NCBI GenBank assembly: GCA_031386665.1
Contig: JANNCN010000081.1
Location: 34,916-98,915 of the forward strand
DNA from: JANYCG01 sp031386665
GTDB taxonomy: Bacteria; Pseudomonadota; Gammaproteobacteria; Burkholderiales; Burkholderiaceae_C
Direction of reading: 5' to 3'
Length of the DNA: 64,000 bases
The stretch's first letter is position 1; each line of letters begins with the position of its first letter. Positions 1 to 8,135 of the stretch are shown here, piece by piece. The position numbers and the translations under genes were made by a program. The notes under the pieces are model-generated. The model made no database searches, was not told where the DNA came from, and saw only the letters and a program-made list of their open reading frames with translations.

Positions 1-624
1 CCGCACCGAAGCGCTGGCTTTTTGCTGTCCGTCCGTGCCAAGCCCAACGCTTGCGGCCAGCGCCAGTTTTTCAGCGGTCGCCCTCGTGAAAATCTGAATC
101 ACGCCGCCCACAGCGTCTGGTCCGTACAAAGCCGAAGCCGCGCCGCGCAACACTTCAATTCGTTCGATGCGGTCTAGCGGCAGATTTTCAAATGACGTAG
201 TACCCGTCGTGGCTGAGCCGATCCGCACACCGTCTATCAACACGATGGCCTGGCTGGTGGTGGCCCCGCGCAAAAAAATGCCGGTCGCCGAACGGTAACT
301 GCCGCTGGCCACCATTTGCACGCCTGGCAATTGCGTCAAAAGATCACGCAAAGAAGATTGCCCGGCCTGGTCGAGTTGCGCACGGTCGATGACCGAGACA
401 TCGGCGATCACATCAGTGATGAGTGTGGCCACGCGGCTGGCGGTGACCACCACGTCTTTTAACGTCAAGGTCGCAGGCGCTGCGCTTTGCGCCCAAGCAG
501 GTGATGCAAACGATGCAGCGACAGCAAAAGCAATAGGAAGACCAAGAGGAAGGGACATTGAAGACTGGGTCGACAACGCGATCGGGCGCACGGCAACGCG
601 CGCACGGGGGGTACTGTTTTTCAT
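1..624 (-). CDS. btuB: TonB-dependent receptor, BtuB-like (C-terminus outside window)
   Basis: Outer-membrane TonB-gated receptor, probably for cobalamin or a related corrinoid. The visible 208 residues give an N-terminal signal region ending near an AWAQ-type cleavage site, then a TonB-box-like stretch (LKDVVVTASR) and the plug domain with the motifs RDLLTQLPGV, LRGATTSQ, VLIDGVRIGS and IERIEVLRGAASALYGPDAVGG, all typical of BtuB/CirA plugs. The beta-barrel lies beyond position 1. The start is the ATG at 622-624; an in-frame ATG 22 codons downstream would give a shorter, more normal signal peptide, so the exact start is uncertain. The upstream adenosylcobalamin riboswitch strongly supports a corrinoid substrate. 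Family call is strong; the symbol rests on the riboswitch plus plug motifs. Confidence 0.9.
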   Translation of the reverse strand, partial: MKNSTPRARVAVRPIALSTQSSMSLPLGLPIAFAVAASFASPAWAQSAAPATLTLKDVVVTASRVATLITDVIADVSVIDRAQLDQAGQSSLRDLLTQLPGVQMVASGSYRSATGIFLRGATTSQAIVLIDGVRIGSATTGTTSFENLPLDRIERIEVLRGAASALYGPDAVGGVIQIFTRATAEKLALAASVGLGTDGQQKASASVR

Positions 625-685
625 GATGGAAAAGTCAACAAAAAGACCCTCGCCGTCGTCCCCGACAGCGCACGGGCAAAAAGGG

Positions 686-710
686 TGAGCGCATTTTTCA
701 TAAGCGCTCA
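686..710 (-). terminator. Hairpin in the riboswitch expression platform
   Basis: A perfect 7-bp inverted repeat (TGAGCGC/GCGCTCA, 11-nt loop) lies between the cobalamin aptamer and the receptor start. On the minus strand it is followed by CCCTTTTTG. It could act as the riboswitch-controlled attenuator or as part of an RBS-sequestering structure; the U-tract is short, so the mechanism is uncertain. Confidence 0.5.
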
Positions 711-719
711 TCCACCTTG

Positions 720-942
720 TTGGCCGGTATCCGGGCTGTCGGCGCGGATTTCATCGCCTTCCCAGACGCGTGTTCAAAACGTCCAGTGGATATGTGATGA
801 AACCTGAACTTGCACCAAAAGTACAAGCCCGTCCGATTGACCGTTGCGGGGGCAGCGCAGGTTGGTTGAGCTACTGATGAGTTCGCCCTCCTGCTTCCCG
901 TTGAACTGCGAAATGTGAACCACTTTGCGAGCACCAACACAG
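720..942 (-). ncRNA. Adenosylcobalamin riboswitch
   Basis: Read on the minus strand this leader contains the conserved cobalamin aptamer blocks in order: GGTGCTCGC, AACGGGAAGCAGG, GCTGCCCCCGCAACGGT, TCCACTGG (B12-box region), GTCTGGGAAGGCGATGAAAT and GCCCGGATACCGGCC. The order and spacing match the Rfam cobalamin family as known. It sits about 100 nt upstream of the BtuB-like gene in the same orientation, the standard arrangement, so cobalamin is expected to repress the receptor. The open frame across it is a by-product of the aptamer. Confidence 0.95.
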
Positions 943-1091
943 GCATTTTAGTCACAAACCAAATTGTGAAAATGCTTGGGAGGGGCGATTGGCAATTCGC
1001 ACATTCGGCGTTGGCTCAATGCATGCTTGAAAAAATCAACGAATGATGCGGCAAACAATCCGGCCGCTATCTGGCACAAAACACCTCCATT

Positions 1092-1206
1092 TTGACCAAC
1101 TATGGCTACTAAATACCCAATATGGGCATATTAGGCAAGCTTTTGTCACTTTTCGAATCAAATTGGCATACAGCTCTCTAATTAGATCAATAGTTTGCTA
1201 TATATT
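1092..1206 (+). repeat. Left copy of a ~110-bp imperfect direct repeat with operator-like palindrome
   Basis: This block and 15083-15197 are collinear without gaps. Both carry TTGAYCAA, then 21 nt from its start ATACCYA-N3-TGGGYAT, then exactly 97 nt from its start AATAGTTTGCTAT. The ends are well conserved and the middle is weaker. The palindrome (1113-1129) resembles a dimeric regulator site. The rest of 956-1475 has no credible gene; it holds this block and the promoter at 1369-1397. Confidence 0.7.
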
Positions 1207-1368
1207 TAATAGCATTTTGATAGCCCAGTTGTTGACTATCGATGGCGCATTTAATGTCATTTCCTGGAACTGCCGATCCTTAGTGCCGTTAACGACTGCT
1301 CCTATCTGTCCTGATTGATTTGCGTTGCAAACTCGTTATTCCTCTCATATGAAATTTTGATTTTCCGC

Positions 1369-1397
1369 TTGCATACCCAATAAAAATAGGGTAAACT
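1369..1397 (+). promoter_or_regulatory. Sigma70-like promoter of the catabolic operon with half-site operator
   Basis: TTGCAT (1369-1374), a 17-bp spacer, then TAAACT (1392-1397). The spacer contains ATACCCA at 1373-1379 and GGGTA at 1389-1393, the same half-sites as the palindrome at 1113-1129. Predicted transcript start is near 1404, giving a leader of about 70 nt before the ATG at 1476. The IclR regulator in this operon is the obvious candidate to bind, which is inference. Confidence 0.55.
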
Positions 1398-1475
1398 TTT
1401 GTTTCACTAACGAATCAATGAGTTTTCAGTAAAACAAACACCGCCAGCTGACCTTGCAAATATTGGAAGAATTTG

Positions 1476-2258
1476 ATGTCATCACCCGCCACTGTTGTAG
1501 CGAATTCACCTCTGCTGGCCAATCGTCGCATCTTAGTCACGGGTGGCGCGCGCGGCTTGGGGCTTGCCTTTGCACGCTCGCTGTGCCAGCATGGGGCGCA
1601 AGTCGTTTTGGCCGATATTCGGGCTGATCTATTGCAGCAAGCCACCGCCGCTTTGTGCAAAGAAGGATTCGTGGCCAGCTGCGTGGTGCTGGACGTGACT
1701 GACCCCTTGTCAATTCAGCTTGCCGTCGCCTCGGCCTTGAAGGCCATGGGCGGCTTGGATGGCCTTGTCAACAACGCAGCCGTTACCGATTCTGGCGGCA
1801 AGGGCATGGCCGACATCGAGTTGGCCAAGTGGGATCAGGTGATGAACGTCAACGTACGGGGCACCTGGCTCATGACCCGGGCCTGCCGCCCTGCATTGGC
1901 TGCCAGCGGCAAAGGCTCGATTGTCAATTTAGCGTCTGACACCGCCCTATGGGGAGCGCCCAATTTACTGGCCTATGTGGCAAGCAAAGGCGCGGTGATT
2001 GCCATGACCCATTCACTGGCTCGCGAACTAGGGCCCGACAACATCACCGTCAATGCCATTGCACCCGGTTTGGTCGCTGTCGAAGCAACGGAGTACGTGC
2101 CGGAAGCAAGGCGATTGCATTACCTGAACCAGCGGGCAATTCAGCGCGAGCAACTGCCCGAAGACGTGTGCGGTGCAGTGGTTTACGCGCTGTCCGATTT
2201 GGCTCGATTTGTCACCGGGCAATTGCTGGCCGTCAATGGTGGCTTTGTGATGCATTGA
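1476..2258 (+). CDS. SDR-family oxidoreductase
   Basis: Classical short-chain dehydrogenase of 260 residues. The cofactor motif TGGARGLG is at residues 22-29, NNAA at 99-102, the catalytic Ser near 154 and Tyr167-x3-Lys171 in the AYVASKGA segment; Asp47 after beta-2 favours NAD(H). It likely oxidises a ring diol or an alcohol in the pathway, but the substrate cannot be read from sequence. The ATG at 1476 is preferred over a TTG at 1473 because GGAAGA at 1465-1470 is correctly spaced for it. It is the first gene of a thirteen-gene plus-strand operon and is followed 48 bp later by the cupin gene. Confidence 0.9.
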   Translation: MSSPATVVANSPLLANRRILVTGGARGLGLAFARSLCQHGAQVVLADIRADLLQQATAALCKEGFVASCVVLDVTDPLSIQLAVASALKAMGGLDGLVNNAAVTDSGGKGMADIELAKWDQVMNVNVRGTWLMTRACRPALAASGKGSIVNLASDTALWGAPNLLAYVASKGAVIAMTHSLARELGPDNITVNAIAPGLVAVEATEYVPEARRLHYLNQRAIQREQLPEDVCGAVVYALSDLARFVTGQLLAVNGGFVMH

Positions 2259-2306
2259 CGCTTTGAAAACAGACTGCCTGTCACCTCTCTCTTCTCAGGA
2301 AACACC

Positions 2307-2876
2307 ATGAACATGCTCTCCATCCAAGAAGCCGCCAACGATGCCAAGCCCAGTTGGACACAAGCCGCAGACCAAAGCTTTGGCGACTGGATGACCAGTC
2401 GTATTGCCCGTTTTGCAAGCCGTAAATACGACTGGGACGCTCTCAAATTCCAGGCCGACCACGACCCCAAGTACCGCCGCGCGCAGATGCGTTACCTGGG
2501 CACTGGTGGCACTGGCGTAACTACTGACATGAACACCGTTGCCGCCGAAAACTTCACCTTCTCCACCATGGTGATACCCGCCGGTCATGAAGGCCCGTCG
2601 CACTTGCACATCGACGTGGAAGAGGTTTTCTTCGTCATGCGCGGCAAAATGAAATTGATCCTGGAAAAAGACGGCGAAAGGTTCGAAACCATCCTGAACG
2701 AGCGCGACCTGGTTTCGGTTCCGCCTGGCGTCTACCGAGAAGAAATCAACATCGGTGACGAGGACGCATTGATGTGCGTGATGCTGGGGGCGAAAAAGCC
2801 CCTCACCCCCACTTACCCTGACGACCATCCACTGGCCAAAATCAAACGTGAACTGTTGGCCCAGGCAGCGCAGTAA
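2307..2876 (+). CDS. Cupin-domain protein
   Basis: A 189-residue single-cupin protein. The first cupin motif is visible as PAGHEGPSHLHIDVEEVFFV, with metal-ligand candidates His94, His99, His101 and Glu105/106; the second half (ERDLVSVPPGVYREEINIGDE) lacks the usual conserved His, so the metal site may use three ligands. An N-terminal helical extension of about 80 residues precedes the barrel. It may be a metal-dependent dioxygenase, hydratase or isomerase acting on a pathway intermediate. A good RBS (AGGAAACACC) precedes the ATG. The gene lies between an SDR and a hydrolase in the operon. Confidence 0.85.
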   Translation: MNMLSIQEAANDAKPSWTQAADQSFGDWMTSRIARFASRKYDWDALKFQADHDPKYRRAQMRYLGTGGTGVTTDMNTVAAENFTFSTMVIPAGHEGPSHLHIDVEEVFFVMRGKMKLILEKDGERFETILNERDLVSVPPGVYREEINIGDEDALMCVMLGAKKPLTPTYPDDHPLAKIKRELLAQAAQ

Positions 2877-2938
2877 GGCGTAGTCATCAACTTGCCGACC
2901 GCAAATAGACGCTGCCAAACTTTGCCCCCTGCTTCCCC

Positions 2939-3883
2939 ATGACCACCCCCACTGTCGCCAACGACGCCGAATTGCTACAAGCAACACTGCGCCTGCTCGA
3001 TCAAGCGTTTGCACTGCAACAGGTCACATTGTCAAACGGCGAAAAGGTGATGGTTCGCCGATGCGGAAAACCCGATGCAGCGCTGCCCATCGTGCTCTTG
3101 CATGGCATCAGTTCGGGATCGGCGTCATGGCTGCATTCGGCCTTGATTTTGAGCGAACACACTGAAGTCATAGCGTGGGATGCGCCTGGCTATGGTGAAT
3201 CCACCCCCTTGCCTTCCGCAGCACCGACCGACCTCGATTACGCAGCGCGTTTGCATGACATGCTTTTGGTTTTGGGGCTGTCTTGCTGCGTGCTGGTCGG
3301 CCACTCGCTGGGCGCACTGGTGGCGGCAGCCTACGTGCGACGCTATGGCTCAGACGCCAATGCCTGCCAAGTGGCTCGGCTGGTGCTCATCAGTCCCGCT
3401 GGCGGCTACGGCAGCACCGTGCAAACCGAAAAACGCGACTCAGTGCGCGAGGAGCGCCAAACTGCGTTGCAAACGCTCGGCGTGGCGGGTTTGGCCGAGC
3501 GCACCGCCCGGCGCTTGCTGTCGCCCCAAGCCACGCCCGAAGCCATGGCCTGGGTCCGCAGGAGCGCGGGTCTACTGAGGCCAGCGGGCTATTTGCAAGC
3601 CATTGAATTGCTTTGCGAAAGCGATCTGGGCCGCAGCGCCCCGAGCGCGGTGCCGGTGTCAGTCTTCTGCGGAGACGCCGACATCGTGACGCCCCCTACA
3701 GCCTGCCAAGCCTGGGCGCAAAAATTCGAGGCCCCGTTTGCGTTGCTGGCGCGGGCTGGTCACGCCAGTCCCACCGAGCAGCCCCAGGCCGTCGCCCGGG
3801 CCATTGCACAGTCTTCAGTCGCAGCCCAAAAAGCAGCCCAGAACGCGGCGTCAGAACCACACGCGAAAGCAATTCACGCATGA
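2939..3883 (+). CDS. Alpha/beta-hydrolase fold protein
   Basis: Hydrolase of 314 residues with an oxyanion HG at 55-56, nucleophile elbow GHSLG at 121-125 (Ser123), an acid in FCGDADIVTPP and a C-terminal GHASPTEQP His. The cap region is 140-220. Members of this family in aromatic operons cleave C-C bonds of meta-cleavage products or lactones and esters; which applies here is not determinable. Its stop overlaps the IclR start by ATGA, showing translational coupling. The start has no strong RBS, and other in-frame starts downstream are less favourable. Confidence 0.88.
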   Translation: MTTPTVANDAELLQATLRLLDQAFALQQVTLSNGEKVMVRRCGKPDAALPIVLLHGISSGSASWLHSALILSEHTEVIAWDAPGYGESTPLPSAAPTDLDYAARLHDMLLVLGLSCCVLVGHSLGALVAAAYVRRYGSDANACQVARLVLISPAGGYGSTVQTEKRDSVREERQTALQTLGVAGLAERTARRLLSPQATPEAMAWVRRSAGLLRPAGYLQAIELLCESDLGRSAPSAVPVSVFCGDADIVTPPTACQAWAQKFEAPFALLARAGHASPTEQPQAVARAIAQSSVAAQKAAQNAASEPHAKAIHA

Positions 3884-4767
3884 CCCAGCCCCCAACCGAC
3901 GACCCCACAGAAGCCGCAGACAGCAGCGACGGTGGTGACAAGTACATCGTACCAGCACTGGAGCGTGGCTTGCGCGTACTGGAAGAATTTGGCCGCGACA
4001 GTAAGTCCCTGGGTGCACCCGAATTGGCTCGCCGCTTGGGCCTGCCCCGCTCCACTATTTTCCGGCTCCTCACCACGCTTGAAAGTATGGGTTTTTTAGA
4101 ACGCACCCATAACGGCAATGACTACCGTTTGGGCATGTCGGTGCTGCGTTTGGGGTTTGAATACCTCTCTTCGCTCGAACTGACCGAGCTGGGTCAATCC
4201 GTGCTGACGCGACTGTGCGACACCATCGGGCAGCCCTGTAACCTGGCGGTTCGCGATGGCCGCTCCATCGTTTACGTGAGCAAGGTGACTCCCCCTACCC
4301 CGTTCACCAGCTCGCTGCGCGTCGGCACTCGTCTGCCCGTGCACGGCACAGTGTTTGGTCGCATTTTGCTGTCTGATTTCAGCCTGCCAGAGTTGCGGGT
4401 GCTCTACCCAGAAGCCCGCCTGGAGCGATATTCCGATAGCACACCGCAAACCGTGATGGCTCTTTTCAACTTGATCGTCGACGACCGCCAACGCGGCTAC
4501 GCCATTGGCATCGGCTACTACGACAACAGCATTTCACCCATCGTTGCCCCCGTGCGCGATGACACTGGCCACGTGGTCGCCGCGCTGGGCACCACCGTCG
4601 GCAACGGCAACCAAAACGCCGCTCATTTGCAAGCCATGGCGCAGCACGTGAAGGCCGCGGCAGACGAGTTGTCCCGCCTGCTGAACTACCGGCCTAGCGC
4701 TGCGCTGCACAAGCTACCTTCCCACAACATCGTGGCGTTGCCCAAAGGCAGGAAAAACAACGCATGA
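3880..4767 (+). CDS. IclR-family transcriptional regulator
   Basis: 295 residues: an N-terminal winged helix (about 20-85: YIVPALERGLRVLEEF, LARRLGLPRSTIFRLLTTLESMGFL) and a C-terminal IclR effector domain (RVGTRLPVHGTVFGRILLSD, SISPIVAPVRDDTGHVVAALG). IclR proteins regulate aromatic-acid catabolism, often as effector-dependent activators or repressors. The open frame extends upstream, but the ATG at 3880 overlaps the hydrolase stop and gives a normal-length protein. Being inside the operon it probably controls, it is likely autoregulated through the ATACCCA-type sites near 1113 and 1373. Confidence 0.93.
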   Translation: MTQPPTDDPTEAADSSDGGDKYIVPALERGLRVLEEFGRDSKSLGAPELARRLGLPRSTIFRLLTTLESMGFLERTHNGNDYRLGMSVLRLGFEYLSSLELTELGQSVLTRLCDTIGQPCNLAVRDGRSIVYVSKVTPPTPFTSSLRVGTRLPVHGTVFGRILLSDFSLPELRVLYPEARLERYSDSTPQTVMALFNLIVDDRQRGYAIGIGYYDNSISPIVAPVRDDTGHVVAALGTTVGNGNQNAAHLQAMAQHVKAAADELSRLLNYRPSAALHKLPSHNIVALPKGRKNNA

Positions 4768-5618
4768 CTGCTGCCCTACCCGTATCGACTGTATCGGCCG
4801 CATCAATCATGTCGGTTCAAGACCTGCAAGGCCATGTCGCTATCGTGACCGGTGGCTCATCAGGCATCGGTTTCGCCACTGTCGAGCTTTTGCTGCAAAG
4901 GGGTGCCGCTGTCGCGTTTTGTGGCCGTGACGAAAAGCGCCTGCGCGAAGCCGAAACCCAACTGCGCGCGCGCTTTGCGAACGCAACATTGTTGGCGTCA
5001 CCGTGCAACGTGCTTGACGCTGGCCAAGTGCAGGACTTCGCAGAGTTGAGCCGCAAGACGCTGGGAGCGGCTTCCATTTTAGTGAACAACGCGGGTCAAG
5101 GTCGCGTTTCCACCTTCAGCAACACAGATGACAGCGCTTGGACTCAAGAGTTGCACCTGAAATTCTTTTCAGTGATTTACCCCACCCGCGCTTTTTTGCC
5201 GCAATTGCAAAGTCGCGCAACGGCGCAGGCTAGCGCTGCCATCGTTTGCGTCAACTCTCTCCTTGCCGCACAGCCTGAGCCGCACATGGTGGCAACTTCC
5301 GCTGCGCGGGCGGGAATCAAGAACCTGGTGCGGTCGATGGCCACTGAGTTCGCGCCTCACCACGTCCGCGTTAACGGCATTTTGGTAGGCTTGATCGAGT
5401 CTGGACAATGGCAGCGTCGCTTTGAAGCCCGCGAGGACCCGTCCCAAGACCGCGCCACCTGGATGCGAGAACTGGCCGCGCGCAAACACATTCCTTTGGC
5501 CCGCCTGGGAATGCCCTCTGAAGCCGCGCAGGCCATTTGTTTTCTGGCTACGCCGCAGTCGTCGTACACAACTGGCAGTCACCTTGATGTCTCTGGAGGC
5601 CTTTCGCACTATGCTTGA
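4764..5618 (+). CDS. SDR-family oxidoreductase
   Basis: Second short-chain dehydrogenase, 284 residues. The cofactor motif TGGSSGIG follows a 30-residue N-terminal stretch, and NNAG is present. The expected YxxxK motif is degenerate: the catalytic region reads HMVATSAARAG, where Tyr and Lys positions appear replaced. It may therefore be a non-canonical or catalytically altered SDR. The C-terminus (GSHLDVSGG) is family-typical. ATGA overlap with iclR; the ThDP gene starts before its stop. An internal ATG (MSVQDLQG) could be the real start. The substrate is unknown. Confidence 0.85.
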   Translation: MTAALPVSTVSAASIMSVQDLQGHVAIVTGGSSGIGFATVELLLQRGAAVAFCGRDEKRLREAETQLRARFANATLLASPCNVLDAGQVQDFAELSRKTLGAASILVNNAGQGRVSTFSNTDDSAWTQELHLKFFSVIYPTRAFLPQLQSRATAQASAAIVCVNSLLAAQPEPHMVATSAARAGIKNLVRSMATEFAPHHVRVNGILVGLIESGQWQRRFEAREDPSQDRATWMRELAARKHIPLARLGMPSEAAQAICFLATPQSSYTTGSHLDVSGGLSHYA

Positions 5619-7290
5619 TTCCCAACAATCGCCCACCTCGCAAATAACCGTCGGTGCAGCCATCGCTGCGCTGCTGGAAAACTGTGGCGTAAAGACCGCT
5701 TTTGGCGTGATTTCCATCCATAACATGCCAATTCTGGATGCCATCAACGAGCGGGGCAAGATTCGCTGGGTGATGTCGCGCGGTGAGGCTGGTGGCACCA
5801 GCATGGCCGACGCCTATGCGCGCACCACTGCCACCCTGGGGGTGTGCATGACCAGCACCGGCACAGCCGCTGGCAATGCGGCGGGTGGCATGGTCGAGGC
5901 GCTGACAGCAGGCACGCCGCTGCTGCACATCACGGGTCAAATTGAAACCCAGTACATCGACCAAAACCTGTCGTACATCCACGAAGCGCCTGACCAACTG
6001 GCCATGCTCAAAGCGGTGTCCAAGTTAGCGTTGCGCGTGCGCAATGTTGAAACCGCCATCAGCACTGTCAAACTAGCGATCCAAACCGCTTTAACTGCGC
6101 CGACGGGACCAGTCAGCGTCGAAATTCCGATTGACATTCAAGCAGCGCTCATCAGTGCGCACACCGACCTCACGCCGCTGCCAGTCGCCGCCAAGATCCC
6201 GCAAGCCGCTGCGCTGGACGCTCTGGCCGAGCGCTTCGCCCGGGCCAGACGCCCGCTGCTATGGCTTGGTGGCGGCGCCCGCCTTGCCGGTGCTGCAGTA
6301 GCCCGCTTGTTGGCAATGGGTGTGGGCGTGGTCAGCAGCACCCAGGGCCGGGGCATCGTCGCCGAGGATGATCCGCGTTCGCTGGGGGCCTACAACCTGC
6401 ACAAACCGGTGGAAGACTTCTACCAAACCTGCGATGCCATGCTGGTGGTGGGCTCACGATTGCGCGGGAATGAAACGCTGAAGTACCAGCTCAAGTTACC
6501 CCGTCCTCTGCTGCGGGTGGATGCTGACCCGGCAGCAGATGGCCGTTGCTACACCAGCGACTTTTTTGTGACTGGCGATTCGGCCCTGGTGCTCCATGGT
6601 TTGGCTGATCGCTTGGAGGGCAAACTCAGTATCGACCCTAGTTTCATAGCTGATTTGCGGGCCGCCCATGTGGCTGCGCAAAAGATTTTGCTGGATGGCT
6701 TGGGTGTGTACACCACACTGGTCAGCCAGTTGCAACAAGCTGCTGGCCGCAACTTCAATTGGGTTCGAGATGTCACGGTGTCCAACAGCACCTGGGGAAA
6801 TCGCCAGTTGCGTGTGTTCGAGCCCACGCAAGGCGTTCACGCTCTGGGTGGAGGCATTGGCCTGGGCTTGTCCATGGGCATTGGGGCTGCGGTGGGCGCC
6901 GCAGAAACTGGCTCTGGCCGAAAGACGCTTTGCCTGTCGGGCGATGGTGGCTTCATTTTGAATCTTGGCGAACTGGCAACCGCCGTTCAGGAAAAAGCCA
7001 ATGTGCTCTACGTGCTCATGAACGACCAACGCTATGGCGTAATCCGCAACATTCAGGACGCCCAGTACGGCGGACGCCGATGCTACGTTGACCTGCACAC
7101 ACCAGACTACGCGCAGCTGTGCAGCGCACTCAAGCTGGGCCACGCACGTGTCAGCGATTTGGCTGATTTGCCGGCTGGGCTGGCCAGGGCGCAAAGCACT
7201 GCGGGGCCATTTATTCTAGAAATCGACATGCTGTCAATTGGCAGCTTCAAAACTGCGTTTGCCGGCCCACCGACGCAAGTCGTGAGTTGA
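5611..7290 (+). CDS. Thiamine diphosphate-dependent enzyme (acetolactate synthase / decarboxylase family)
   Basis: About 559 residues in three domains: N-terminal PYR domain with the conserved Glu (SRGEAGGTSMADAYAR, Glu59), a central domain, and a C-terminal PP domain with the ThDP/Mg motif GDGGFILNLGEL followed about 27 residues on by Asn (LMNDQRYG). Such proteins decarboxylate or ligate 2-oxo acids, or act as C-C lyases. In this operon it may process a 2-oxo acid before the adjacent aldehyde dehydrogenase, which would oxidise the aldehyde formed. The start at 5611 overlaps the upstream SDR by 8 bp and has GGAGG upstream. Longer in-frame starts (5422) are inside the SDR gene and are rejected. 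Confidence 0.9.
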   Translation: MLDSQQSPTSQITVGAAIAALLENCGVKTAFGVISIHNMPILDAINERGKIRWVMSRGEAGGTSMADAYARTTATLGVCMTSTGTAAGNAAGGMVEALTAGTPLLHITGQIETQYIDQNLSYIHEAPDQLAMLKAVSKLALRVRNVETAISTVKLAIQTALTAPTGPVSVEIPIDIQAALISAHTDLTPLPVAAKIPQAAALDALAERFARARRPLLWLGGGARLAGAAVARLLAMGVGVVSSTQGRGIVAEDDPRSLGAYNLHKPVEDFYQTCDAMLVVGSRLRGNETLKYQLKLPRPLLRVDADPAADGRCYTSDFFVTGDSALVLHGLADRLEGKLSIDPSFIADLRAAHVAAQKILLDGLGVYTTLVSQLQQAAGRNFNWVRDVTVSNSTWGNRQLRVFEPTQGVHALGGGIGLGLSMGIGAAVGAAETGSGRKTLCLSGDGGFILNLGELATAVQEKANVLYVLMNDQRYGVIRNIQDAQYGGRRCYVDLHTPDYAQLCSALKLGHARVSDLADLPAGLARAQSTAGPFILEIDMLSIGSFKTAFAGPPTQVVS

Positions 7291-7304
7291 CCAGGGTGAA
7301 ACCC

Positions 7305-8111
7305 ATGCTAAAGGTTGCTGTGATTGGTTGCGGTGCAATCGGAACCGGCGTGCTGGAGTTACTCCAGGGCAGTTTAGATGTCCGCGTCCATAGCGTCATC
7401 GTGTCTGATGCTTACCAGGCTGCAGCGCTTGAGCTGGTCGCCAAATGGGCTAGCGGTGCGCAGGTGCTGGCACATGTCGGCATCGGGCAAGATGCCCCTG
7501 ACCTCCTGGTTGAGTGCGCTGGGCATAGCGCCATCTCTGAGCATGTGCTGCCCGCTTTACAGCGCGGCATACCGTGCCTGGTCGCATCGATTGGTGCTTT
7601 GAGCGCGCCGGGCATGGTGGAGTCCCTGGCTGAGGCAGCTCGCCAAGGCCACACCCAGGTGCAGTTGCTGTCCGGCGCTATCGGTGGCATAGACGCGTTG
7701 TCTGCCGCTCGGGAAGGCGGACTGGACACCGTTGTCTACACCGGGCGCAAACCTCCTGGTGCTTGGAAAGGCACCCCCGCGCAAGAACTGTGTGATCTGG
7801 ACAAACTGAGCAATGCCTTCTGCATTTTTGAAGGTAGCGCTGAACAAGCGGCCATGCTGTACCCCAAAAACGCCAACGTCGCAGCCACGCTAGCTTTGGC
7901 GGGCATAGGAATGCAACGCACTCAGGTGAGGCTGTTTGCCGACCCTGGCGTCAGCGAAAACGTCCATCAGGTTGAGGCGTGCGGTGCGTTTGGTCGATTT
8001 GAGTTAACGATGAGTGGCAAACCCCTGGCCGCGAACCCAAAAACCTCGGCCCTCACGGTGTACAGCGTGGTTCGAGCCATCCGAAACCGTGCTGCCGCTT
8101 TGGCGATTTAG
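7305..8111 (+). CDS. nadX: Aspartate dehydrogenase-like protein
   Basis: 268 residues, the usual length of L-aspartate dehydrogenases (DUF108/NAD-binding). The Rossmann motif GCGAIG is at residues 8-13. Family motifs ECAGHSAISEHVLPAL, SGAIGGIDALSAAREGG, GRKPPGAWKGTPA and YPKNANVAATLALAG are evident. The canonical reaction is NAD(P)-linked deamination of L-aspartate or its reverse. In a catabolic operon it more likely acts on an amino or imino dicarboxylate intermediate, which is inference. The ATG at 7305 has a good RBS (AGGGTGA); a TTG at 7287 overlapping the previous stop is the alternative. Confidence 0.88.
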   Translation: MLKVAVIGCGAIGTGVLELLQGSLDVRVHSVIVSDAYQAAALELVAKWASGAQVLAHVGIGQDAPDLLVECAGHSAISEHVLPALQRGIPCLVASIGALSAPGMVESLAEAARQGHTQVQLLSGAIGGIDALSAAREGGLDTVVYTGRKPPGAWKGTPAQELCDLDKLSNAFCIFEGSAEQAAMLYPKNANVAATLALAGIGMQRTQVRLFADPGVSENVHQVEACGAFGRFELTMSGKPLAANPKTSALTVYSVVRAIRNRAAALAI

Positions 8112-8135
8112 CCCGTCACTCTGCCAACACTTACC

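Noticed and set aside
698..955. Minus-strand 85-residue open frame
   Set aside because: Coincides with the cobalamin riboswitch and has no protein-like features.
5422..5610. Upstream extension of the ThDP enzyme
   Set aside because: Inside the preceding SDR gene in another frame; the ThDP domain starts properly after the ATG at 5611.
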